Position numbers and translations under genes: made by a program. The notes beneath the pieces were generated by a model. That model had not been told where the DNA came from, made no database searches, and saw only the letters and a list, made by a program, of their open reading frames with translations. From Silvimonas iriomotensis (lineage in GTDB: Bacteria; Pseudomonadota; Gammaproteobacteria; Burkholderiales; Chitinibacteraceae), in NCBI RefSeq assembly GCF_014645535.1, contig NZ_BMLX01000003.1, positions 310,001 to 374,000 on the forward strand: a stretch of 64,000 nt of DNA, written 5' to 3'. This document shows positions 55,907 to 64,000 of this stretch, piece after piece (position 1 is the stretch's first letter; every line of letters begins with the position of its first letter).

Positions 55907-58900
55907 ATGAGTGTCTTGCGGGAAAACGGCCGAGGGGGCCGTGCTGCCGTGACCGGGGGGCGGTCGTGGTTGAATGTCATTGGGCAAAGCCGGGTGGCGC
56001 GGTCCTTACAACGACTGCTGCTGGTAGTGCTGAGTGTGTTGTATGCAGCGACTGCCTCAGCAAACTGTACGCTGGTGGTTTCCAGTACGAGCGGCCCCAA
56101 TAACTACATCTACAGCAGCGCAAACGCCTGCGATCCATCCTTTGACAATTCAACTGGTGCAGGCGGCTTTTATACCGACAGTGCTGGCGATACTGGCGCG
56201 ATCAATAGCTACCTGACCGTGGACACCACGGGGACCTCTGAAGAATTCATTTATACCCCGACTTCAGACGGCACCTTCCAGTCTACCGGGACCGTCACTT
56301 ATACGTACTACACCGGGGCATTTCCACCCTACGCGCAACAGTCCGTCACGTTTGTGGTCCCGGCCCCTGCTGTCAGCAGCGTCTCTGCCAACAATGGTTC
56401 TGCCAGCGGCGGCAACGTGGTCACGATCTCTGGCAGCGGCTTTAGCCATGTCAGCGCCGTAAAGTTTGGCTCGACCAACGCCACATCCTTTACGGTCACC
56501 AACAGCAACACGATCAGCGCAATGGTGCCTGCCGGCACGGTGGGGATCGTGGATGTCACCGTCACCAATCCGGGTGGCACCAGCAGCACCAGTGCTTCGG
56601 ACCAGTATACGTATAACACCCCTGCGCCGACCGTCACCAGTCTGTCGCAAACTTCCGGCCCGGTCTCCGGCGGCAATACCATTGTCATCACCGGTACAAA
56701 CTTTTCCAGCACGACAGGTGTGCAGTTTGGCGGCACCAGTGCGAGCACTTTTAGCGCGGTCAGCGCGACTTCCATCACCGTCACGGTCCCGGCCGGTGCC
56801 GCCGGTACCGTTGATGTCACGGTCACCACAACTTCCGGCACCAGTACAACCGGAACAGCCGATCACTACACCTACGTAACGGCACCCACGGTATCCGGCA
56901 TTTCGCCTACTTCCGGCCCCACTGCGGGTGGCACCACCGTACTCTTGACCGGGACGAATTTCAGCGGAGCCTCTGCGGTGTTTTTTGGTGGTACGTCCGC
57001 AAGCTTTACGGTGAACAGTGCAACGCAGATTACCGCGACCGCTCCGGCCGGGAGTGCCGGTACACAGCATGTCACCGTGACGACGCCAGGGGGCACCAGT
57101 ACGACGAGTGCTGCGGATCAATATACCTGGGTCGCCCCACCGTCCGTGGGCAATGTGTCGCCCAACTCGGGTCCGCAAGGTGGTGGCACTAGCGTGACCA
57201 TTTCCGGGAGCAACTTTACCGGAGCCACCGCAGTAAGATTTGGCGGCACGGCCGGCACTGGCCTCACCGTCAACAATGCCGGCAGTATCACCATCACGGC
57301 ACCAGCAGGTGTGGGCACGGTCGATATCATCGTCACTACGCCTGGCGGCACCAGCTCGGTAACCGGTGCTGATGCCTTCACTTATCTACCCCTGCCAGCG
57401 GTATCCGGCCTGAGCCCCACAAGCGGCCCCACTGCCGGCGGAACCCGGGTGACCTTGTCCGGTTCCGGGTTTACCGGCGCCACAGCGGTGAGGTTTGGTG
57501 GCACGGCGGGCAGCAGCGTGGTGGTCAATTCCGACAGTTCGATTTCGGTCACCTCGCCCGCCAGTTCTGCGGGGGCCTACGACATCACCGTGACCACGCC
57601 CAACGGCACCAGTTCAACCGGGTCTGCCGACCTGTTCACCTATATCGCACCGCCGGTCGCGGGGGCCGTCAGCGTCAGCGGCATCCCCTATGGCAGCAGC
57701 AACATCAACATCGCGCTGAGCCTGAGCGGCGGTACGGCTACCAGCGTGGCCGTGGCAACGCCGGCGGCACATGGCACGACCACCGTCAGTGGCACCAGCA
57801 TCAGCTATACCCCGGTTTCATCGTTCTGGGGCTCAGACAGCTTTACCTATACGGCCACCAACGCAAGTGGCACGTCGGCTCCGGCCACCGTCACCTTGTC
57901 GGTCAACCCGCCGACTTTGAGTTATTCGCCGCCAGCCACATCCACCGGTACCGCGGGTACGCCACTGACCGTGTCCATGAACACCGCCAGCGGCGGCACG
58001 GGGCCGTATACCTACGCGGTGACCAGCGGTGCGGTGCCTGTCGGTACGACTTTGTCCAGCGGGGTACTGACCGGCACACCGACGGCCGCCGGCACGTTTA
58101 CCTTCCAGATCACGGCGACCGACAGCAGCACGCCAACGCGGGTCAGCGTCACCAGTAGCACGCTCTCCGTCACCATCAACCCCTCCGGCCTGGCGCTGAA
58201 CCCGGCCACACTGACTGCACCGGCCATCGGCACGCCGTACAGCCAGTCCGTGACCGGAAGTGGTGGGACCTCGCCATATAGCTATGCCGTGACCAGCGGC
58301 ACGTTACCGGCCGGTTTGACGCTGAACGCCAGCACCGGGACCATTACTGGCACGCCAACAGCGGCAGGCCCATCCACCTTTTCCATTACGGTGACGGATC
58401 ACACCAACGTTACCGTCACCAACGCCTACACCTTGGTGGTGGCAACGCCCACGATCACCATCTCCCCCGCCAGCTTGCCTGGCGGGCCAGCCGGGGTGGC
58501 GTATTCCCAAACGGTCAGCGCCAGCGGCGGCACGCCATCCTATACCTATGGGGCAACTGGCTTGCCGACCGGGCTGTCCATCAATGCCAGCACCGGGGTG
58601 ATTTCCGGCACGCCAACTGCGGCGGGCCCGTTCAATGTCACGATCACCGTCTCAGACCACACTACCGGTACCGGGGCTCCGTTTACCGGCGCTCATACCT
58701 ATCTGATCACCATTGGCCAGGCGCTGCCAGTAGCAGGGGCGGTCAGTAATACGGTGGCCTTCAACAGCAGCAACAACGTGGTCCCACTGGCCTTGACGGG
58801 CGGGACAGCGGCCAGTGTAGCGGTGCCGACGGCACCGGCGCACGGCACGGTCGCCATCAACGGCACGGCCATCAGCTACACGCCAACCACGGGTTATTAC

Positions 58901-60709
58901 GGGACCGACAGTTTTACCTACACCGCCACCAACACGAGCGGCACGTCGGCTCCGGCCACGGTCAACATTACCGTCAACCCAATGTTGCCGGCACCACAAG
59001 CGCAAGCCACCAATGTGGTGTCCAACAGCGGGGCCAATGCCATTTCCCTGGAAATCCAGGGCGGGCCGGTCACCTCATTGACGATTGTGACGGCGCCACA
59101 GCATGGCACGCTCACTTTGAATGGCGCGCCCGTCGGTGCCAGCATGATGGCTCACCAGGCGGTGGCTGCAGGCACACCTGCAGTGACCTATACGCCTGCT
59201 CGCGGCTACACCGGCCCGGACAGCTTCAGTTATACGGCGACCAATGCCGCGGGGACTTCCGCAGCGGCGACGGTCACCTTGCAGGTCATGTTGCCCGCGC
59301 CGGTATTGGGCGCAGTCAACGCCACCGCGGTCTCTGGCCAGACGCTGACGCTGGATGTCGGCGCCGTCGCCACTGGCGGCCCGTTCACGGGTCTGACCAT
59401 TACCAGTCAGCCGGCCAACGGCACGGCCACGGTGCAGGGCAATACGATTGTGTATGCGTCCACCGCGACCTTTACGGGTTCGGCGGCGATTGGCTACGCA
59501 CTCTCCAACGCTTGGGGCACCAGTCAGGGGACGGCGACGGTGACGGTGAATCCGCGCCTGGATCCATCGCATGATGCCGAAGTGCTGGGACTGCTGGCCG
59601 CGCAGGCGGATGCAACCCGCCGGTTTGCCAGCGCCCAGCTGGATAACTTCAACCATCGTCTGGAGAGCCTGCATACCGATGGCTGGGGCCAGTCCAGTTT
59701 CGGTCTGGGGATCAGTTCCTTTGGCGTGCAAGGGGCGTCCAAACCGGACGCCCATGCCGCAGGCACTGCGCCGGCTGACTGCACGCCGGCAGCCAGCAAG
59801 GATCGCCAGATCAATCCCGATCAGAACACCGCCTGCGCACCGGCCAAACCGGCCAGCCCGCCGGCAGAACGGCAGGATCTGACCTTCTGGATTGGCGGCA
59901 ACATCAATCTGGGCGAGCGTGACGGCAATAGCTATCAGGAGCATTTCCACTTCCACACCGATGGCATCAGCCTGGGTAGCGATTACCACGTCAATGATCA
60001 ACTGACGCTGGGTGTGGGCGGCGGGTACAGCCGGGATACCAGTGATGTGGGCGACAACGGCAGCAAGAGCACCGGCAGCACCACCGTGCTGGTGGGCTAT
60101 GGCTCCTGGCGGCCGCTGGACTTGCTGTTCATTGACGGTGTGCTGGGTTACGGTGACATCAACTTTGACCTGAACCGCTACATCACCGACACCGGCGGCT
60201 ACGCCACTGGCTCGCGCAATGGCTCGCAGGTTTTTGGGTCGCTGGTCAGCGGCTACCAGTTGCGTGACGTGCACTGGCTGGTCACCCCTTATGGCCGGCT
60301 GGACCTGATGACCGCCCGCCTGGATGACTACACCGAATCCGCCGCCGGTGTCAGCGCCTTGAGCTATGCCGATCAGACCATCAAGATGACCACTGGCAAG
60401 GTCGGCTTGCGCGGTGAGGGCAGTTTTGATGTGGGCACTGCCCGCCTGCTGCCGCGCGGCCAGCTGGAATTCCAGCATCATTTTGAAGGTGCCGATCAGG
60501 CCAGCATGAGCTACGCCGACATGGGTGCACTCGCCCCGGTATACACCGTCAACCCGCAACAAGCCCAGCGCAACCAGTGGCAACTGGACCTGGGCGGCAA
60601 GCTGCAGTTGCGCAACGACATGGTTTTCACGGTGGATTATAGTTGCTCGCTGGATAACCAGACTGGCCGGAACGAATCGTTCCATGTGGGGATGGAAGCG
60701 CGGTTCTGA
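55907..60709 (+). CDS. Autotransporter with IPT/TIG and Ig-like repeats
   Basis: A 1,600-residue type V secretion protein. An extended signal peptide ends near residue 52 (VVLSVLYAATASA). The passenger has five IPT/TIG repeats (about 150-238, 240-322, 326-407, 410-492, 496-580; each with SGPxxGGT), a cadherin-like repeat (585-668), three He_PIG-type Ig repeats (670-940), three more cadherin-like repeats (to about 1218), a helical linker (SHDAEVLGLLAAQADATRRF) and a C-terminal beta-barrel (about 1315-1600) ending in Phe. ATG 55907 follows GAGGAAA; a GTG 12 bp upstream is possible. Probably a surface adhesin. Confidence 0.9.
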   Translation: MSVLRENGRGGRAAVTGGRSWLNVIGQSRVARSLQRLLLVVLSVLYAATASANCTLVVSSTSGPNNYIYSSANACDPSFDNSTGAGGFYTDSAGDTGAINSYLTVDTTGTSEEFIYTPTSDGTFQSTGTVTYTYYTGAFPPYAQQSVTFVVPAPAVSSVSANNGSASGGNVVTISGSGFSHVSAVKFGSTNATSFTVTNSNTISAMVPAGTVGIVDVTVTNPGGTSSTSASDQYTYNTPAPTVTSLSQTSGPVSGGNTIVITGTNFSSTTGVQFGGTSASTFSAVSATSITVTVPAGAAGTVDVTVTTTSGTSTTGTADHYTYVTAPTVSGISPTSGPTAGGTTVLLTGTNFSGASAVFFGGTSASFTVNSATQITATAPAGSAGTQHVTVTTPGGTSTTSAADQYTWVAPPSVGNVSPNSGPQGGGTSVTISGSNFTGATAVRFGGTAGTGLTVNNAGSITITAPAGVGTVDIIVTTPGGTSSVTGADAFTYLPLPAVSGLSPTSGPTAGGTRVTLSGSGFTGATAVRFGGTAGSSVVVNSDSSISVTSPASSAGAYDITVTTPNGTSSTGSADLFTYIAPPVAGAVSVSGIPYGSSNINIALSLSGGTATSVAVATPAAHGTTTVSGTSISYTPVSSFWGSDSFTYTATNASGTSAPATVTLSVNPPTLSYSPPATSTGTAGTPLTVSMNTASGGTGPYTYAVTSGAVPVGTTLSSGVLTGTPTAAGTFTFQITATDSSTPTRVSVTSSTLSVTINPSGLALNPATLTAPAIGTPYSQSVTGSGGTSPYSYAVTSGTLPAGLTLNASTGTITGTPTAAGPSTFSITVTDHTNVTVTNAYTLVVATPTITISPASLPGGPAGVAYSQTVSASGGTPSYTYGATGLPTGLSINASTGVISGTPTAAGPFNVTITVSDHTTGTGAPFTGAHTYLITIGQALPVAGAVSNTVAFNSSNNVVPLALTGGTAASVAVPTAPAHGTVAINGTAISYTPTTGYYGTDSFTYTATNTSGTSAPATVNITVNPMLPAPQAQATNVVSNSGANAISLEIQGGPVTSLTIVTAPQHGTLTLNGAPVGASMMAHQAVAAGTPAVTYTPARGYTGPDSFSYTATNAAGTSAAATVTLQVMLPAPVLGAVNATAVSGQTLTLDVGAVATGGPFTGLTITSQPANGTATVQGNTIVYASTATFTGSAAIGYALSNAWGTSQGTATVTVNPRLDPSHDAEVLGLLAAQADATRRFASAQLDNFNHRLESLHTDGWGQSSFGLGISSFGVQGASKPDAHAAGTAPADCTPAASKDRQINPDQNTACAPAKPASPPAERQDLTFWIGGNINLGERDGNSYQEHFHFHTDGISLGSDYHVNDQLTLGVGGGYSRDTSDVGDNGSKSTGSTTVLVGYGSWRPLDLLFIDGVLGYGDINFDLNRYITDTGGYATGSRNGSQVFGSLVSGYQLRDVHWLVTPYGRLDLMTARLDDYTESAAGVSALSYADQTIKMTTGKVGLRGEGSFDVGTARLLPRGQLEFQHHFEGADQASMSYADMGALAPVYTVNPQQAQRNQWQLDLGGKLQLRNDMVFTVDYSCSLDNQTGRNESFHVGMEARF

Positions 60710-61125
60710 TCTTCGGCACACCTCGATACAACAACAGGGAAGGCAGCGCTGCCTTCCCTGTGCTTTTAGGGGCTACTTTTCATTGTCGGCCCAAGCCCTA
60801 AGCCACCCGGCCACTGGCTGCCTCGGCTCATCGCTGCCCATACAGAGTCGGCGCCAACGCCATTGCGATATGAGGGGGCGTTTTCGAGGACACGTGCCTT
60901 AACCGCTACTTGTTTTTCTTCTGGCTCTGACACGCTCAGTCTCCGGCATTATTTTCGCGTTGGAAGGCGGACTCTACCTCAGACGCCTGCCCAGCCAGAC
61001 TTCGCATCTCTTCCTGTTCGCTTGCCGGCTGGTCATGTGTGAGCCAGTCAGGGGAAATCCAGCAGCCTGATGTTCGTGCCAACCAGGATGTCACTGTTGG
61101 TGGTCATCTGCTGATATTGACCCAA
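60710..61125. other. Non-coding region after the autotransporter
   Basis: Apart from the autotransporter terminator, I see no gene, repeat or clear signal in these 416 bp; short open frames have no family features. Confidence 0.5.
60734..60767 (+). terminator. Terminator after the autotransporter gene
   Basis: ACAGGGAAGGCAGC and GCTGCCTTCCCTGT form a perfect 28-bp palindrome, followed by GCTTTT. Confidence 0.88.
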
Positions 61126-61452
61126 TTACCAGGTGAATTTAAGCGTAAGCATGATTGCAATGACCCATACCCCCAAAATGCCCAGCCAGTGGGTCACGGC
61201 TCTGAGCTTTCCTTCTTTTCCAGAGAAAAAAATGACGGCCAATGCGCCCAGGTTTTCCAGCATGAAAAGAAATGTTGGCAGCATTGCTACGACCAAGAAT
61301 ACGAATCCGTCGCCGGGTCCGCGCTCTTCTCCTGCAGGAGGTGGGGCACATATACGTATCCCCCAAACGACGATAGCTATGCCAATCGCGTTCACAATGG
61401 CATGCCACTTGAGGCTGATTTGTGCCTCTGAATCTTCTTCGATTGAATCCAT
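61126..61452 (-). CDS. Small membrane protein of unknown function
   Basis: A 108-residue protein with three hydrophobic segments (about 17-35, 50-75 and 85-105) and an acidic N-terminus (MDSIEEDSEAQ). GGAG lies 11 bp before the ATG. The regular membrane topology and codon use suggest a real gene, but I recognise no family. It is isolated between the autotransporter and metR. Confidence 0.6.
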   Translation of the reverse strand: MDSIEEDSEAQISLKWHAIVNAIGIAIVVWGIRICAPPPAGEERGPGDGFVFLVVAMLPTFLFMLENLGALAVIFFSGKEGKLRAVTHWLGILGVWVIAIMLTLKFTW

Positions 61453-61672
61453 TTGTTCTTGCTCTCCACCAATCTACGTTGGCCTACAGTGACCTTTTAA
61501 AAGCAGACGTCTCCAATCAGGCTGCGTGAACGAGGCCATTTTGCTGGCTCCCTTCTTTTTGTTCCATTTAAGTAACAACCGGTACCTCGGTGGCCGCCAT
61601 ATTCCCACATGTGTCGCCAATCGTCACAACGCCGGGGCTAAGCGCCAGCACTTGAACCCTTAGCCCCGCCCG

Positions 61673-62572
61673 TCACCCAGGCTGGCGGTGGTTGCGGGCG
61701 AGTTCGACAAAGGCGCGCAGGTAGTCGATTTCGGTGTCTGCTTCGCGTACGCCCAGGAAAATCTGTTTGGCGATGCCGTGTTCGCCCAGTCGAACCGGGA
61801 AGACGTCCTGTTTTTCTGCGTATTCCTCAACCAGCCAGCGCGGTAGTGCGGCCACGCCGCGTCCGCTGGCGACCATTTGCAGCATGATGTCGGTGGTTTC
61901 GATGGGTTTGTGGCGTTTGGGGGTAACGCCGGCCGGCATCAGGAACTGGGTGTAGATGTCCAGCCGGTTGGTTTCCACGGGGTAGGTGATGAGGGTTTCC
62001 TCAAGCAATTGTTCCGGCGTGGCAAAGGCGATGCCGCGCAGGGGGTGCTGCGGGCCAACGACCAGTACCTGTTCGTAGTCAAACACCGGTTCAAACTGCA
62101 GCCCCGGTTTGTGCAGCGGGTCTGGTGTGACCAGCATGTCGATCTCGTAACCGAACAGGGCGCCGATCCCGCCGAACTGGAATTTCTGCTTCACGTCCAC
62201 ATCCACCGCGGGCCAGGCGGTCAGATATGGGGCGACCACCTTGAGCAGCCACTGGTAACACGGGTGGCATTCCATGCCGATGCGCAATGCGCCGCGCTCG
62301 CCCTTGGCAAACTGGCGGAGGCGCTCTTCCGCATGGCCCAGCTGGGGGATCAGCCGGTTGGCCACGGCAAGCAGGTACTCACCAGCCTGGGTGGGGCGCA
62401 GGCTGCGTCCTTCACGATGCCAGACGTCAATGCCAAGCTGGTCTTCCAGTTTGCGCATGGTGTGGCTGAGCGCTGACTGGGTCAGGTTCAGTTGCTCTGC
62501 GGCTGCGGTCAGTGAGCCACGCTGGTCGACTTCGCGCAGGATGGCAAGGTGGATACGTTCAAGAATGGGCAT
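61673..62572 (-). CDS. metR: LysR-type regulator of methionine biosynthesis
   Basis: A 299-residue LysR protein beginning MPILERIHLAILREVDQRGSLTAAAEQLNLTQSALSHTMRKLE. Effector-domain segments ECHPCYQWLL, VDVDVKQKFQFGG, LVTPDP and ETTDIMLQMVASGRGVAALP fit MetR, which uses homocysteine as coactivator. It is divergent from metE with a 113-bp gap, the classical metR-metE layout. An upstream frame extension crosses into the metE promoter and is rejected. Confidence 0.93.
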   Translation of the reverse strand: MPILERIHLAILREVDQRGSLTAAAEQLNLTQSALSHTMRKLEDQLGIDVWHREGRSLRPTQAGEYLLAVANRLIPQLGHAEERLRQFAKGERGALRIGMECHPCYQWLLKVVAPYLTAWPAVDVDVKQKFQFGGIGALFGYEIDMLVTPDPLHKPGLQFEPVFDYEQVLVVGPQHPLRGIAFATPEQLLEETLITYPVETNRLDIYTQFLMPAGVTPKRHKPIETTDIMLQMVASGRGVAALPRWLVEEYAEKQDVFPVRLGEHGIAKQIFLGVREADTEIDYLRAFVELARNHRQPG

Positions 62573-62685
62573 TGTCCTAATCCATGACGCAGGTTCATTG
62601 ATGGATGAAACAATACCATTTTTCTTCATGGAGTATGCGCCGCTACGATGATGGCATCTGAATTCCATCACCAGGACGCATGACC
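62573..62685. promoter_or_regulatory. metR-metE divergent promoter region
   Basis: The gap contains the dyad TTCATTGATGGATGAA (62594-62609), with TTCAT and ATGAA arms, and a second TTCAT at about 62627. MetR sites are built of TGAA/TTCA half-sites, so this is a candidate operator, though the spacing differs from the E. coli consensus. Confidence 0.45.
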
Positions 62686-64000
62686 ATGGCACGTACCCAC
62701 AACCTGGGCTTTCCCCGCATCGGCGCGAAGCGTGAACTGAAGTTTGCGCTGGAGTCCTATTGGAAAGGCCAGTCATCCCGGGATGAACTTCAGGCCGTCG
62801 GCGCGCAATTGCGGCAGCGCCATTGGCAAGACCAGGCCGGCCTTGATCTGGTGCCGGTTGGCGACTTTGCCTTCTACGATCAGGTGCTGGACATGAGTTT
62901 CACCCTGGGTAACCTGCCGGAGCGGGTTCAGGGGTTTCATGGCGATGCGCTGGATAACTATTTTCGGGTGGCCCGCGGCCGTTCTGCGCAGTCTGCAGAG
63001 GACCACGCCCATTGCTGCGGCGGGGTAGCGGCCGGCGAAATGACCAAGTGGTTTGATACCAACTATCACTACATCGTCCCGGAGTTCAGCGCAGACACTG
63101 AATTCAAGCTCGATGCCTCGCGCTTGCTGGCGCAACTGGCGCAGGCGCAGGCCCTGGGCGTGCAGGCCAAGCCGGTCATCATCGGCCCGGTGACTTACCT
63201 GGCGATCGGCAAGGCCAAGGATCACTCCGACAAGCTGGCGCTGCTGCATCGCTTGCTACCCGCTTATGTGGAACTGCTGGCCACCCTGGCCGCACAGGGC
63301 GTGGAATGGGTGCAGATTGACGAGCCGATTCTGGTTACCGAGCTGGAACCCGGCTGGGCAACGGCGTTCGACAAGGCCTATCAGATCCTCAATACCGGCA
63401 AGGTTAAACTGTTGCTGGCCATGTACTTTGGCCAGTTGCAAAGCAATCTGCCGCTGGTGGCCAGGCTGGCGGTCCAGGGTGTGCATCTGGACGCGATCAA
63501 CGCCCGCGCTGAGGTGGCGGCACTGATCGACCAATTGCCGGCAGATCGCGTGGTTTCGCTGGGTGTGATCAATGGCCGCAACATCTGGAAAACCGACCTG
63601 AACGCCGTGCTGGACTGGCTGGCGCCGATCGCCGGGCGATTGGGTGATCGCCTGTGGATTGCCCCGTCTTGCTCGCTGCTGCACGTGCCGGTTGATCTGG
63701 AGAGCGAACAGGCGCTGGATGCCGAGATCAGATCGTGGCTGGCGTTTGCCAGACAAAAGCTGGATGAGTTGTCAGTACTGGCCAGCGCACTGAATCATGG
63801 GCGCGCTGCGGTGCAGGCCGCGCTGGATGCCAATCAGGCGGCCATTGCCACGCGTCGTGCCTCGCCGCGCGTGAACAACCCGGCGGTGAAGGCCGCGCTG
63901 GCCAGCATCACCGCCAGTCTGGGTCAGCGCAAAAGCCCGTATGCCGCACGTGCACTCAAGCAGGCCGCAGTGTTGAACCTGCCGAAATTCCCGACGACGA
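62686..64000 (+). CDS. metE: Cobalamin-independent methionine synthase (partial, N-terminal)
   Basis: About 438 residues up to the window edge, of a family usually about 760 long. N-terminal motifs are clear: [84 protein letters not shown] and [12 protein letters not shown]. It transfers the methyl group of methyl-tetrahydrofolate to homocysteine. ATG 62686 has AGGA 9 bp upstream; an ATG 6 bp earlier is too close to it. Confidence 0.96.
   Translation, partial: MARTHNLGFPRIGAKRELKFALESYWKGQSSRDELQAVGAQLRQRHWQDQAGLDLVPVGDFAFYDQVLDMSFTLGNLPERVQGFHGDALDNYFRVARGRSAQSAEDHAHCCGGVAAGEMTKWFDTNYHYIVPEFSADTEFKLDASRLLAQLAQAQALGVQAKPVIIGPVTYLAIGKAKDHSDKLALLHRLLPAYVELLATLAAQGVEWVQIDEPILVTELEPGWATAFDKAYQILNTGKVKLLLAMYFGQLQSNLPLVARLAVQGVHLDAINARAEVAALIDQLPADRVVSLGVINGRNIWKTDLNAVLDWLAPIAGRLGDRLWIAPSCSLLHVPVDLESEQALDAEIRSWLAFARQKLDELSVLASALNHGRAAVQAALDANQAAIATRRASPRVNNPAVKAALASITASLGQRKSPYAARALKQAAVLNLPKFPTT

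Noticed and set aside
55610-55987. 125-codon minus-strand open frame upstream of the autotransporter
   Set aside because: It overlaps the autotransporter start antisense, has biased composition and no recognisable domain.

Overview
The window reads as a chromosomal segment of a GC-rich betaproteobacterium, most likely of the Neisseriales (Chromobacteriaceae/Chitinibacteraceae type). This rests on gene content and order (DUF971-ubiE-ubiJ-ubiB, ntrB-ntrC with a GSFTGA loop, aroE-mtgA, a short betaproteobacterial H-NS) and not on any database match. No rRNA, tRNA or CRISPR array was found.

Region by region. 1-500: the end of spoT. 501-1201: a terminator and a dispersed repeat (copy A). 1202-5924 (minus): a complete sugar ABC importer (binding protein, two permeases, ATPase). 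6310-9782 (plus, divergent): a second GtsA-like binding protein overlapping an OmpR-type regulator and a sensor kinase, probably the sensory system for the importer. 9783-10919: repeat copies B and C in inverted orientation, C carrying fourteen GTTGCC units. 10920-14847: DUF971, ubiE, ubiJ, ubiB (ubiquinone synthesis) and ampD. 14940-16838: kup. 16920-21097 (minus): a STAS protein, a receiver-TPR regulator and uvrD. 21237-24229: an H-NS-like protein, argB, a CBS protein and a HAD nucleotidase.

24384-32590 (minus) is a nitrogen-control block: ntrC, ntrB, a DUF4124 protein, a SelW-like protein, a HAD phosphatase, a MASE1-GGDEF protein, an O-methyltransferase and glnA. Both ntrB and glnA have upstream NtrC boxes (TGCAC-N7-GTGCA) and sigma-54 promoters, so the block looks autoregulated. 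32962-37069: rhodanese, a quinone reductase/LysR pair, aroE and mtgA. 37370-42142: a signalling cassette of PP2C phosphatase, FHA protein, CHASE2 adenylate cyclase and a metallo-beta-lactamase-fold cyclic-nucleotide phosphodiesterase.

The accessory part starts after glmS (42480-44303). About 25-35 bp past its stop codon come three 20-bp tandem repeats, then a tnsA with an intact catalytic triad and a tnsB cut off after about 80 residues: a decayed Tn7-like transposon in its classical attachment site. A scrambled 1-kb stretch with two gene fragments follows. 46769-48739 is a secreted alkyl sulfatase. 49414-55267 is a large hybrid kinase with Hpt, an HD-GYP regulator and a receiver that breaks off mid-domain. 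55907-60709 is a 1,600-residue autotransporter built of Ig-like repeats. The window closes with a small membrane protein, metR and the first part of metE.
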